Source: Pantoea cypripedii (GTDB lineage Bacteria > Pseudomonadota > Gammaproteobacteria > Enterobacterales > Enterobacteriaceae). Taken from it: a stretch of 64,000 nt of DNA. Positions 50,212-58,713 of this stretch are shown here, in pieces; within the stretch, counting starts at the first letter, position 1, and the number at the start of each line of letters is the position of its first letter. The stretch spans positions 1,013,621 through 1,077,620 of the forward strand of contig NZ_CP024770.1 in assembly GCF_011395035.1 (NCBI RefSeq), written 5' to 3'. The notes under the pieces were generated by a model. That model was not told where the DNA came from. It ran no database searches and was given only the letters and a program-made list of their open reading frames with translations. The position numbers were made by a program, and so were the translations under genes.

Positions 50212-51180
50212 ATGACTGTATTGATGCTCCCCACCTTTGCCGATGTCCAGGCGGCCGCAGAACGCATTACACCCTATATCAACCGCACCCCGGTCATGAC
50301 TTCCCGCACAGCGGATGCCCTGGTCGGTGCCCGGATCTTTTTCAAATGTGAAAACTATCAACGTATGGGGGCGTTCAAATTCAGAGGGGCATTGAATGCG
50401 CTGTTGAAGTTCAGTGATGAACAGAAAGCGGCGGGTGTGGTCGCCTTTTCGTCGGGTAATCACGCGCAGGGGATAGCCCTGGCCGCGCAAATACTTGGCA
50501 TTCCCGCCACCATCGTTATGCCAGAGGATGCGCCAGCGGCAAAAATCGCCGCCACTCGCGGCTATGGCGGCAATGTTGTGACATACAACCGTTATACCGA
50601 AGATCGTGAACAAATTGGCCGGGAGCTGGCAGAACGGCACGGATTGACGCTGATCCCGCCCTACGACCACGCTGACATCATCACCGGTCAGGGCACCGCG
50701 GCCAAAGAGTTGTTTGAAGAAGTCGGTGAACTCGACGCCCTTTTTACGCCGCTCGGTGGCGGTGGCCTGCTCTCCGGTTCAGCGCTAGCCGCCGCCGCAC
50801 TTTCTCCAGGGTGTCAGGTGTTCGGTGTCGAACCCGCTGCAGGTAACGATGGTCAGCAATCGTTCCGTAAAGGCGAAATCGTGCATATCGATACGCCGAA
50901 AACGATCGCTGATGGCGCACAGACGCAGCATCTCGGTCATCTGACATTTCCGCTGATTCGTGAACGGGTCACGGACATTTATACCGCGCAGGATGAGCAG
51001 CTGATCAGCGCGATGACCTTCTTTGCAGAAAGAATGAAGATGATTGTTGAACCCACCGGCTGTCTGGGTTTTGCCGCTGCGCTGGCGCACGCGGAGGAAT
51101 TTAAAGGCAAGCGGATTGGCATCATTATCAGCGGCGGAAACGTGGATATCACTAAGTTTGCGTCGTTGGTTGCGGCCTGA
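50212..51180 (+). CDS. PLP-dependent serine/threonine/hydroxyaspartate dehydratase
   Basis: A 322-residue fold-type II PLP enzyme of the serine racemase / threonine dehydratase / threo-3-hydroxyaspartate ammonia-lyase group. The Schiff-base lysine is K56 in 'YQRMGAFKFRGALNAL', the phosphate loop 'LGGGGLLSGSALAAA' is present, and 'SSGNHAQGIALAAQ' is the substrate loop. There is no ACT or regulatory domain, so this is a catabolic type. ATG 50212 has AGG upstream and matches the family N-terminus. The neighbouring DauR-like regulator hints at hydroxyaspartate or D-amino-acid metabolism, but that is only context. Confidence 0.83.
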   Translation: MTVLMLPTFADVQAAAERITPYINRTPVMTSRTADALVGARIFFKCENYQRMGAFKFRGALNALLKFSDEQKAAGVVAFSSGNHAQGIALAAQILGIPATIVMPEDAPAAKIAATRGYGGNVVTYNRYTEDREQIGRELAERHGLTLIPPYDHADIITGQGTAAKELFEEVGELDALFTPLGGGGLLSGSALAAAALSPGCQVFGVEPAAGNDGQQSFRKGEIVHIDTPKTIADGAQTQHLGHLTFPLIRERVTDIYTAQDEQLISAMTFFAERMKMIVEPTGCLGFAAALAHAEEFKGKRIGIIISGGNVDITKFASLVAA

Positions 51181-51188
51181 CCATGCTG

Positions 51189-51228
51189 CGCGCGCCAGCC
51201 ACATCCTGCGGCTGGCGCGCGGGTTTTA
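51189..51228. terminator. terminator between convergent genes
   Basis: A 12-bp stem (GCGCGCCAGCC with GGCTGGCGCGC plus one outer pair) and nine-base loop are followed by GGTTTTAT on the plus strand. It ends the dehydratase transcript and may serve the short XRE gene from the other side. Confidence 0.75.
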
Positions 51229-51438
51229 TGGCAGATTCAGGAAATCTTTTAAGGTCAATTTGAATCCAGTGGAAATTTTTTCGATGGTGGCCAGCGTGGG
51301 ACTGGATTCCCCTCGTTCAATCTGCCCCAACATCGATTTACTGACACCGGTCATTCTTTCTGCCTCGCTCAGACTCCAGCCATAGGATTTTCTCAGTTGC
51401 CGCAGTCGTTCAGCGATAATTATATCAATGGCTGCCAT
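51226..51438 (-). CDS. short XRE-type helix-turn-helix protein
   Basis: A 70-residue protein that is almost only an XRE DNA-binding domain: 'IIAERLRQLRKSYGWSLSEAERMTGVSKSMLGQIERGESSPTLATIEKISTGFKLTLKDFL'. This matches the first third of XRE-cupin regulators, which normally carry another cupin domain of about 100 residues; here a stop follows after LNLP. It may be a truncated regulator or a genuine short one. ATG 51438 is preceded by GAAGGTG. It is divergent from the Lrp-type gene over 157 AT-rich bases. Confidence 0.75.
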   Translation of the reverse strand: MAAIDIIIAERLRQLRKSYGWSLSEAERMTGVSKSMLGQIERGESSPTLATIEKISTGFKLTLKDFLNLP

Positions 51439-51595
51439 TTTCACCTTCAGGGGATAACGGAAATTGATGAGCATCTTAATTGATTTTTTTATATTCCAAT
51501 GACAGGATGCAAACAAGGAAATCATGCGTCCTCAAAAAAATATAAGAGTACAGTATGATTAAAATAAGAAAATCATATTATACAGGTGAGTAACA

Positions 51596-52093
51596 ATGGA
51601 GAAGAAAAAAAACACCGACGCGCCAGGGAGTGATAAAACGCTGGATCGCTTTGATATGGCAATCCTGCGTATTTTACAGCGCGATGGTTCTGTCTCCAAT
51701 GTTTCCCTCGCAGATAAAATCAACCTGAGTCCACCCGCCTGTCTGCGCCGGGTTGAGCGTTTAAAAAAACTGGGTTTTATCAAAAACTATGTTGCCTTAC
51801 TCGATCCCGCAACCCTTAATGCCGGGCTAGTAGTGATGATTGGTATTGTTCTCGACCGTTCAACACCAGAATCATTTAAAGACTTCGAAGGTGCAGTCAG
51901 TAAAATAAGAGGCTGCATGGAGTGCCATATGGTCAGCGGTGAATTTGATTATATTATGTTAATTCGCACCGCCGATAACCAGAGTTTTAATAAACTCCAT
52001 GCCGAGCAGCTGCTATTTTTGCCCGGTGTACGTCAGATCCGTTCTTTTATTGGACTGCGTGAGGTGTTTTCCACTACGCAAATACCTTTGTGA
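51596..52093 (+). CDS. Lrp/AsnC-family regulator
   Basis: A 165-residue feast/famine regulator. The N-terminal helix-turn-helix is 'DRFDMAILRILQRDGSVSNVSLADKINLSPPACLRRVERLKKLGFI', followed by the RAM ligand domain ('MECHMVSGEFDYIMLIRTADNQSFNKL'). ACC deaminase genes are often controlled by an Lrp-type protein (AcdR); this one lies 1.3 kb upstream of acdS with an exporter gene between, so that role is plausible but unproven. Control of the adjacent EamA exporter is another option. Its 3' end overlaps the convergent exporter gene by 61 bases. Confidence 0.86.
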   Translation: MEKKKNTDAPGSDKTLDRFDMAILRILQRDGSVSNVSLADKINLSPPACLRRVERLKKLGFIKNYVALLDPATLNAGLVVMIGIVLDRSTPESFKDFEGAVSKIRGCMECHMVSGEFDYIMLIRTADNQSFNKLHAEQLLFLPGVRQIRSFIGLREVFSTTQIPL

Positions 52094-52986
52094 TTCTGTC
52101 GCCCCTTTTTCCGCGTCATAATCGCGATACCCAGCGCAATAAGCAATGAACCAGCCAGTAACGATATTGGCAGATCTTCATGCAAGGTGATGACGGAGAC
52201 GATAAGCCCGGTGATCGGCACAAACAGCATCATGGAGGAAAGCGTGACACTGGACAGCCATGCACTGGCGGCATTGACCGCACAGAAGCAAAAGGCCGTG
52301 GCAACCGGGCCAACAAACAGGGTGATCGCCAGCAAAGCACCTGAGTTATCGCCACTCCACCCACCTTCGAACACCAGGGTCAGCGGCAGCAATAACAGCG
52401 ACGCCAACAGCATCTGCCACGGTGCCAGCTCAAACGCATTGAGGCGCGAACGGTTGCGACGTAAATGCAAAATACAAATCGCCCAGCATAATGACGCCAG
52501 CAATAATAATCCATTGGCGACCAGTTGAGAAATATCATGCCAGTCGGTTGCCAGCGGATTAAATAACACCAGAATACCGATAAAGCCGGTACAGGCACCG
52601 GATAACTGCAGCGTTGTTAATTTTTCCCGAAAGAAAATAACCGAAGCTGGCACCACCCATAATGGCGTCGTATAGGCCAGCACAGCCGATTTTCCCGCCG
52701 GAAGATAACTCATCGCAATACAACCCAGCGCGGTAAATGCCATCATCTGCAATACGCCTACGCTGATAATAATCGGAAATTCATTGCGGCCAGGAACACG
52801 TATTTTCCCGGTGGCGCACTGTAATAAAAATAGCACCAGCGCGCTACTGGAAAAACGTAATGTAGAAAACCACAGCGGCGTGATATGCGAAAGTCCGGCT
52901 TTCATTACTGGCCAGTTACATCCCCACAAAATGATAGCCACCACCAGCAATATGATGCCTTTGGTCTTTTTTGTGTTGTCAGTCAT
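52033..52986 (-). CDS. EamA/DMT-superfamily exporter
   Basis: A 317-residue inner-membrane protein of the drug/metabolite transporter superfamily with two EamA repeats and about ten spans ('GIILLVVAIILWGCNWPVMKAGLSHITPLWFSTLRF' begins repeat 1; 'CWAICILHLRRNRSRLNAFELAPWQMLLASLLLLPL' begins repeat 2). Such proteins export amino acids or metabolites. It is divergent from acdS and convergent, with a 61-base overlap, with the Lrp-type gene. No clear ribosome binding site precedes the ATG. Cargo unknown; amino-acid efflux under Lrp control is a frequent pattern. Confidence 0.84.
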   Translation of the reverse strand: MTDNTKKTKGIILLVVAIILWGCNWPVMKAGLSHITPLWFSTLRFSSSALVLFLLQCATGKIRVPGRNEFPIIISVGVLQMMAFTALGCIAMSYLPAGKSAVLAYTTPLWVVPASVIFFREKLTTLQLSGACTGFIGILVLFNPLATDWHDISQLVANGLLLLASLCWAICILHLRRNRSRLNAFELAPWQMLLASLLLLPLTLVFEGGWSGDNSGALLAITLFVGPVATAFCFCAVNAASAWLSSVTLSSMMLFVPITGLIVSVITLHEDLPISLLAGSLLIALGIAIMTRKKGRQNHKGICVVENTSRSPIKERI

Positions 52987-53376
52987 AAATTACTTCGGAT
53001 GAGGGAAAGGGTTATCAGATAAATAGCATTATTGAAGCCGCGAATTCAATTTCAGCGATGGCGGGAAGCCATGGTTTTGTCACCCATCATTCCAGACAAG
53101 GAAACCACACATAACCACATGAATTTATTCAAATTAAAGCATAAAATCACGTAGCAACACCTGTTTAGCAAGCCAGGCTTAAGCAATTTTATTTCATCTT
53201 TATAGATAAAAACGAAATTTAAATCACCAGAAAATCGATTTCATTCAAAATCATTAGAAAAATACGCTTTAAAACGAAATGTGAAAAACAACCACGCCAG
53301 GTTATTGTTATTTCGTCATCACGAATAACAGCGCTGCAAAATTAATGGCGTACCATTCATTTTCCGGAGATAAACA
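52987..53376. promoter_or_regulatory. divergent promoter region eamA/acdS
   Basis: 390 AT-rich bases with no gene. An inverted repeat GTTATTTCGT / ACGAATAAC (53307-53316 and 53321-53329, one-base bulge) lies 48-70 bases before the acdS start. A direct repeat AAAACGAAAT occurs at 53209 and 53271. These are candidate sites for the nearby Lrp-type regulator. Confidence 0.55.
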
Positions 53377-54393
53377 ATGAATCTTGAAAAGTTCCCCCGC
53401 TATCCTCTGACTTTTGGTCCGTCACCCATTACACCAATGAAACGTTTGAGTGCTGAACTGGGCGGGAAAGTGGAGATTTATGCTAAGCGTGAGGACTGCA
53501 ATAGCGGCCTGGCATTTGGCGGCAACAAAACGCGCAAAATGGAGTATCTGATCCCCGAAGCGCTGGCCCAGGGCTGTGACACCCTGGTGTCGATTGGCGG
53601 CGTGCAGTCTAACCAGACCCGTCAGGTTGCCGCAGTTGCCGCGCACCTCGGCATGAAATGTGTGCTGGTGCAGGAAAACTGGGTGAATTACTCCGATGCC
53701 GTCTATGACCGCGTGGGCAACATTGAGCTTTCCCGCATCATGGGTGCCGATGTACGTCTCGATTCTGCTGGATTTGATATCGGTATCCGCGAAAGCTGGA
53801 AACAGGCAATGGAAGAAGCCGCAGAAAACGGTGGCAAGCCGTTCCCGATTCCAGCGGGCTGCTCAGAACACCCCTACGGTGGCCTCGGTTTTGTTGGCTT
53901 TGCCGAAGAAGTGCGCCAGCAGGAAAAAGAGCTGGGATTCAAATTTGATTACATCGTGGTGTGCTCAGTCACCGGCAGTACCCAGGCGGGGATGGTGGTT
54001 GGCTTCGCGGCTGATGGACGTGCGCGTAACGTTATCGGTATCGATGCCTCGGCGAAACCGGCTCAAACCAAAGCGCAGATCCTGCGTATTGCGCAGAACA
54101 CCGCCAACCTGGTGGAGCTGGGTCGTGAAATCACCGAAGAAGACGTGGTGCTGGATACCCGCTATGGCGGCCCGGAATACGGCTTACCCAGCGAAGGCAC
54201 GCTGGAAGCGATTCGTCTGTGCGCCCGTACCGAAGGGGTACTGACCGATCCGGTTTATGAAGGCAAATCCATGCAGGGCATGATTGATATGGTGCGTAAC
54301 GGTGAATTCCCGGAAGGTTCCAAAGTATTGTATGCCCATCTGGGTGGTGCACCCGCCCTCAGCGCCTATAGCTATATTTTCCGCAATGGCTGA
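53377..54393 (+). CDS. acdS: 1-aminocyclopropane-1-carboxylate deaminase
   Basis: A 338-residue fold-type II PLP enzyme, exactly the length of characterised AcdS proteins. It opens ACC, the plant ethylene precursor, to 2-oxobutyrate and ammonia in the cytoplasm. Key residues are in place: K51 (PLP, 'FGGNKTRKMEYL'), S78 ('GVQSNQTRQ'), Y294 and E295 ('DPVYEGKSM') and L322 ('AHLGG'). E295 and L322 separate true ACC deaminases from D-cysteine desulfhydrases. GGAG precedes the ATG and a strong terminator follows. It is probably inducible by ACC through an Lrp-type regulator. A plant-associated lifestyle is implied. Confidence 0.94.
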   Translation: MNLEKFPRYPLTFGPSPITPMKRLSAELGGKVEIYAKREDCNSGLAFGGNKTRKMEYLIPEALAQGCDTLVSIGGVQSNQTRQVAAVAAHLGMKCVLVQENWVNYSDAVYDRVGNIELSRIMGADVRLDSAGFDIGIRESWKQAMEEAAENGGKPFPIPAGCSEHPYGGLGFVGFAEEVRQQEKELGFKFDYIVVCSVTGSTQAGMVVGFAADGRARNVIGIDASAKPAQTKAQILRIAQNTANLVELGREITEEDVVLDTRYGGPEYGLPSEGTLEAIRLCARTEGVLTDPVYEGKSMQGMIDMVRNGEFPEGSKVLYAHLGGAPALSAYSYIFRNG

Positions 54394-54415
54394 TTAATCG
54401 CTTATCAGCCTGAAC

Positions 54416-54450
54416 ACGCTGCCCGGCCTTACCCGCCGGGCAGCGTTGTT
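54416..54450. terminator. terminator between acdS and LysR gene
   Basis: A 12-bp perfect stem ACGCTGCCCGGC / GCCGGGCAGCGT with a seven-base loop is followed by TGTTT on the plus strand, directly after acdS. It probably also insulates the convergent LysR gene. Confidence 0.75.
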
Positions 54451-55382
54451 TAGCGGAACTGCAAGGCGAAATCGTCACGGCATTGCTGGTCCAGCTGATG
54501 CAGCTCCTGTCGCAGAAAGACAAAAAAAGTATCCAGCATTGCGGTGCGCGGCATCCCCATTTCAGTCTGCAGTTGCAGACTGCGCTGGCTGAGTTGGTCG
54601 CGGTTGATGGTTTTGATGATCAGGCCATCTTTACGCGCGCTGTACATGATGGAGTAATGGCTGCTGACGCTGATTGCCTGCGGTGTTTTGCAGACAAACT
54701 CATACAACGTTGAGAAATGGTTGCTGGTGAATATCGGGTCGATAAACACGTTATTCATGCGACAGGAAAGATCAAACAGCTGGCGGATGGTGGCCGACTG
54801 GTCCGGCAGCACCACCGGCCAGTCGTTTAAGTCGGCCAGTTGAATATCACGCGCGGCCAGCGGGTGATCGGCCTTCATAAACACCAGCACCGGCGAAGGA
54901 AACGAAGCCAGCACCTCGACCCCGGTCTCGGGCGACAGGCTGAACTTAATCCCCAAATCACATTCTCCGTTACGAATCAGATCCGGCACCTGCCTGGCTG
55001 TACCCACCGTCAGCACAAAGCTGACGCGCGGATGCAGCAGACGAAACTTCGCCATCAGATTCGGCAGCAGATTAAACGCCAGGCCATCGGTGCACACCAC
55101 CCGAATGGTGGTTTGATCGGCGGCTTTAATCCCCTTCAGCTCAGCCATTGCCAGCTCCATATCCGCCATACTGCGGCGCACATGGTTTGCCAGAATATGG
55201 CCGGCATCGTTGAGCTGCATCCCGCGCGGGCTGCGTTCGAACAACGTCATGCCCAGACGGGATTCCAGCCGCTGAATATGGCGGCTGATGGCGGAAATGG
55301 CGACAAAAAGTTGCTGGCTGGCGGCGCTGATCGAACCGGTGGTCGCCACCGCCATAAAGTAACGAATTTCGTTGTTATGCAC
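54450..55382 (-). CDS. LysR-type regulator of the second peptide operon
   Basis: A 310-residue LysR regulator ('NEIRYFMAVATTGSISAASQQLFVAISAISRHIQRLESRLGMTLFERSPRGMQLNDAG' at the N-terminus, effector domain after it). The start is GTG 55382 with GGAGG six bases upstream. It lies 17 bases downstream of the M20 peptidase gene on the same strand, thus probably the last gene of the ABC operon and a candidate for its feedback control. Confidence 0.87.
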   Translation of the reverse strand: MHNNEIRYFMAVATTGSISAASQQLFVAISAISRHIQRLESRLGMTLFERSPRGMQLNDAGHILANHVRRSMADMELAMAELKGIKAADQTTIRVVCTDGLAFNLLPNLMAKFRLLHPRVSFVLTVGTARQVPDLIRNGECDLGIKFSLSPETGVEVLASFPSPVLVFMKADHPLAARDIQLADLNDWPVVLPDQSATIRQLFDLSCRMNNVFIDPIFTSNHFSTLYEFVCKTPQAISVSSHYSIMYSARKDGLIIKTINRDQLSQRSLQLQTEMGMPRTAMLDTFFVFLRQELHQLDQQCRDDFALQFR

Positions 55383-55399
55383 TGCGGGCCTCCATTTTG

Positions 55400-56806
55400 T
55401 CAGCCACCACGGGTTTGCATGACCTCCCGCCCTTCTTCAGCCAGATCCCAGAACAGGCCGGTCATCAGTTGCAGCGCTTCGCAGCTGAGGTCAGCGAGCA
55501 GATGTTCATCGGGGGCGTGCTGAGAACAGGCTGGGTAGGAATGTGGGATCCACAACGTTGGCACATTAAACGTTTCGAGAAAACAAGCGTTAGGCAGGCC
55601 GCCACCGAAATTCGGCAGCACCGCCGCCTTTTTCCCCAGCGAGCGCTGGATGGAGGCAACGCTCCAGCTCACCCAGGCATCTTCAGGATCAATACGCGTG
55701 GCTTTAAAGCAGTTAACCGGGGCGACAATGTCGACGTCACTGAATCCATGCTGATCCAGATGACGGCGGATATGGCTGGCAAAGTTGTCGACATCGCTAC
55801 CCGGCACGTAGCGCATATGGCAGTGCGCCACCGCCACCGGAGGAATGGCATGCGCCGGTTTGTCCGGCGTACCGCTGCTTAGCGCCAGCGTCTCCAGCGT
55901 ATTCCAGCCGTAGAGTTTTTCTGCCGCACTCAGCCCCGGTTCGCCCCACTCCGGCGCGATTTGTGGATCGCCCGGCGCATTGCCCAGTTCCAGGTCACTG
56001 AGATGATGACGGATAGTGGCTGACAGCGGTGGCGGCAACAGTTCCGGCAACAGAATACGTCCATTGGCATCCACCAGACAGCCAATCGCATGCGCCAGCC
56101 GGATACCTGGATTGCTGAGAAGTCCGCCCCAGTTCCCCGAGTGATGCGCGCCGTCACGCAGTTTACTCACCAGCGAGAAATTGAACACGCCACGCGAGCC
56201 GAGGAACAGGGTTGGACGCTGCGCCGTGACGCGCGGACCATCAGAGGCAATAAATAAATCAGCCGCCAGCCAGTCCCGATACTGCTGGCAGACCGTCTCC
56301 AGCCCGGGTGACCCGGCTTCCTCACCCATCTCAAGAATCAATTTAACGTTGTAACCCAGCTTACCGTTACGCGCTTTCAGTACCAGCGCCAGCGCCGCCA
56401 GGTTGATGCTGTGCTGGCCTTTGTTATCAGCGGTGCCACGGCCATACCAGCGATTGCCCTCCGCGTGCAGCTCCCAGGGCGACAGACCGCTGCGCCAGTT
56501 GTCTTCATCGCCCGGCACCACATCCCCGTGACCATAACTGAGCAGGGTAAAGTTCGCATCGTCTTCCAGCCGACGTGCCAGCAGAAACGGCCCTTTTCCG
56601 GCCTCGGGATTCGCCACAATCAGGCAACTGAACCCCATGCCCTGAAGAAAAGGGATCATTTCTTCGTCCAGATAGGCCATTAGCGTAGCGGCCTGCTGCG
56701 GATTCTGGCTTTCGGTACGGTACGCGATGCGGCGATTCAGCGTTTCGCGAAATTCACCGGAGTGGAAGTAGTCCAGCGCAGCTTGCAGGGCGCTTTCACG
56801 AGTCAT
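55400..56806 (-). CDS. M20-family metallopeptidase
   Basis: A 468-residue M20 dipeptidase/deacylase-type enzyme. Metal and catalytic motifs are visible: 'LLSYGHGDVVPGD' (His/Asp), 'GRGTADNKGQHSIN' (bridging Asp), 'LILEMGEEAGSPGL' (catalytic Glu pair), 'FIASDGPR' and 'HSYPACSQHAPDEH' (final His). The inserted dimerisation domain is about residues 205-345. It sits at the end of a dipeptide-type ABC operon, so it likely hydrolyses the imported di- or oligopeptide or N-acyl amino acid in the cytoplasm. AAGGAG precedes the ATG. It is distinct from the AbgB-like enzyme at 15.5 kb. Confidence 0.87.
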   Translation of the reverse strand: MTRESALQAALDYFHSGEFRETLNRRIAYRTESQNPQQAATLMAYLDEEMIPFLQGMGFSCLIVANPEAGKGPFLLARRLEDDANFTLLSYGHGDVVPGDEDNWRSGLSPWELHAEGNRWYGRGTADNKGQHSINLAALALVLKARNGKLGYNVKLILEMGEEAGSPGLETVCQQYRDWLAADLFIASDGPRVTAQRPTLFLGSRGVFNFSLVSKLRDGAHHSGNWGGLLSNPGIRLAHAIGCLVDANGRILLPELLPPPLSATIRHHLSDLELGNAPGDPQIAPEWGEPGLSAAEKLYGWNTLETLALSSGTPDKPAHAIPPVAVAHCHMRYVPGSDVDNFASHIRRHLDQHGFSDVDIVAPVNCFKATRIDPEDAWVSWSVASIQRSLGKKAAVLPNFGGGLPNACFLETFNVPTLWIPHSYPACSQHAPDEHLLADLSCEALQLMTGLFWDLAEEGREVMQTRGG

Positions 56807-56842
56807 GGTTTGCTCCTTTCAATAATTGTCGGACTGCCCTGT

Positions 56843-57703
56843 TCAGTTGAGCGTAATTTCCGGGATACCCAGCCCAGGTTCTGGCGTCATCACCGAGGCC
56901 AGCAACGCCTGGGTATAAGGATGCTGTGGCCGACTGAAAATCTGTTCGCGTGTGCCCTGCTCAACGATTTTGCCTTTGCGCATCACCGCCACATGGTCAA
57001 CAAGATGCTCAACCACCGACAGGTTGTGGCTGATAAACAGATAGGTCAGCGAGAACTCCTGTTTCAGCGCCAGCAACAGGTTGAGAATCTGCGCCTGCAC
57101 AGACACATCCAGCGCTGACGTTGGCTCATCACAAATCAAAATCTCAGGACGGAGGATCAGCGCCCTGGCAATGGCAACGCGCTGACGCTGCCCACCGGAA
57201 AGCTGGCCCGGATACTGGCTGTGGGTGCGCGACGGCATACCCACCATATCCAGCATCTCGCGCACCTGTTTTTTGCGTTCAGCCGGGGTACCCATGTTAT
57301 GCAGCCGCAATGCCACCTCCACGACATCGGAAACGCTGCGACGCGGGTTAAGTGACGAGAAAGGATCCTGAAAAATCGGCTGGATGCGGGCGCTCATTTT
57401 ACGGCGATCCACAGCATCGACCTCGCGCCCTTCAATCAGTACGTTGCCCGAGGTGGGAGCCAGCAGCCCCAGCAACATTTTCGCCAGCGTACTTTTTCCG
57501 CAACCCGATTCGCCCACCAGCCCCATGGTTTCACCACGCCGGATGCGTAGTGAAATATTATCCACGGCGAGGATTTCGGCGGGTGGCTTGAATAAGCCGC
57601 GATTGAGGCGAAAGCTGCGGCTCAGCGCGCACAGCTCAAGGGCGATATCATCATTACCGGGCACGTGCGGCAGCGCAGGATATGCGGTGTTCATCTCAGT
57701 CAT
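56843..57703 (-). CDS. dipeptide-type ABC ATPase (DppF/OppF-like)
   Basis: A 286-residue ATPase with Walker A 'GESGCGKSTLAKMLLG', signature 'LSGGQRQRVAIARAL' and Walker B 'ILICDEPTSALDVSVQAQILN'. ATG 57703 overlaps the upstream ATPase stop (ATGA) and has GGGAGGGGG before it; the frame runs farther upstream inside the neighbour. It forms the heterodimeric motor with that neighbour. The usual iron-sulfur-type C-terminal extension of OppF is short here. Confidence 0.9.
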   Translation of the reverse strand: MTEMNTAYPALPHVPGNDDIALELCALSRSFRLNRGLFKPPAEILAVDNISLRIRRGETMGLVGESGCGKSTLAKMLLGLLAPTSGNVLIEGREVDAVDRRKMSARIQPIFQDPFSSLNPRRSVSDVVEVALRLHNMGTPAERKKQVREMLDMVGMPSRTHSQYPGQLSGGQRQRVAIARALILRPEILICDEPTSALDVSVQAQILNLLLALKQEFSLTYLFISHNLSVVEHLVDHVAVMRKGKIVEQGTREQIFSRPQHPYTQALLASVMTPEPGLGIPEITLN

Positions 57704-58701
57704 ACCCCCTCCCCGACAGCGACTGGACGCAAACAACGCACCCGATGCTGTGCGTTGACTGACTGGTAAGGCGGCGTTTCGCTACAGCCTTCCTGACACT
57801 GATTGCAGCGGTTGCGGAAGGCACAGCCATGCTGCGGACCGGTCAGATTCGGCACCACGCCGGGAATGGTTTGTAATGGCTGGCCCGGTAAGGTGCGGCC
57901 CGATACCGGAATACATCCCAGCAAGCCACGGGTGTAGGGATGTTGTGGCTGGCGAAACAGATCATTGACCGGTGCCGTCTCGACGATCTGCCCGGCATAC
58001 ATCACCGCCACGCGATCGGCAATGCGCGCCACCACGCCTAAATCGTGGGTGATAAAGATCACCGCCATACCCATTTCCTGTTGCAGCTCACGCAGCAGAC
58101 GCAGAATTTGTGCCTGGATGGTGACATCCAGCGCGGTGGTGGGTTCATCGGCAATGATTAAATCCGGACCACACATCAACGACATGGCAATCATAATGCG
58201 CTGACGCAGTCCGCCAGAAAGCTGGTGGGGATACTGTTTCAGGCGATCCGTCGCCATTGGAATGCCAACGCGCTCCATCAGATAAACCGCCCGGTCGCGC
58301 GCTTCAGCGCGGGACACCTTGCGATGTGCCAGCAGCGTTTCACATAACTGTTCGCCGAGGGTATACGAAGGGTTGAGCGAGGTCATCGGCTCCTGAAAAA
58401 TCATCGACATTTCATTTCCGCGCAGCGTGGTGCGTTCGCGCCGCCCGAGGGAAAGCAGGTTAGTGTCTTTGAAGCGCATGCTGTCGGCCTGACGCTGGGC
58501 ATTACGCGGCAGCAGATCCATCAACGCCAGCGACGTCATGGATTTACCGCAGCCTGATTCACCCACCAGGCAAAGCATCTCACCGCGCTGTACACTGAAA
58601 TCAATGCCGCGTACCGCGTGCAGGGTGCCGCGCGGTGTCTGCAAATTCACCTGCAAATTTTTGACTTCCAGCAATGGTGTGTCGGTAGTGATGTGACTCA
58701 T
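57700..58701 (-). CDS. dipeptide-type ABC ATPase (DppD/OppD-like)
   Basis: A 333-residue ATPase with Walker A 'GESGCGKSMTSLAL', signature 'LSGGLRQRIMIAMSL' (Leu replacing the usual Gln) and Walker B 'LIIADEPTTALDVTIQAQIL'. The C-terminal cysteine cluster typical of DppD is present ('GCAFRNRCNQCQEGC', then CLRP). AAGGAGG precedes the ATG. It overlaps the second ATPase gene by four bases. Unlike the first peptide transporter of the window, the two ATPase domains are separate proteins. Confidence 0.9.
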   Translation of the reverse strand: MSHITTDTPLLEVKNLQVNLQTPRGTLHAVRGIDFSVQRGEMLCLVGESGCGKSMTSLALMDLLPRNAQRQADSMRFKDTNLLSLGRRERTTLRGNEMSMIFQEPMTSLNPSYTLGEQLCETLLAHRKVSRAEARDRAVYLMERVGIPMATDRLKQYPHQLSGGLRQRIMIAMSLMCGPDLIIADEPTTALDVTIQAQILRLLRELQQEMGMAVIFITHDLGVVARIADRVAVMYAGQIVETAPVNDLFRQPQHPYTRGLLGCIPVSGRTLPGQPLQTIPGVVPNLTGPQHGCAFRNRCNQCQEGCSETPPYQSVNAQHRVRCLRPVAVGEGV

Positions 58702-58713
58702 GGCCTGACCTCC

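Noticed and set aside
53377..54393. D-cysteine desulfhydrase
   Set aside because: Same fold and length, but E295 and L322, the residues that mark ACC deaminases, are present.
54840..55523. 227-codon open frame on the plus strand across the LysR and M20 genes
   Set aside because: Antisense shadow of two clear genes; composition is what the GC-rich complement produces.
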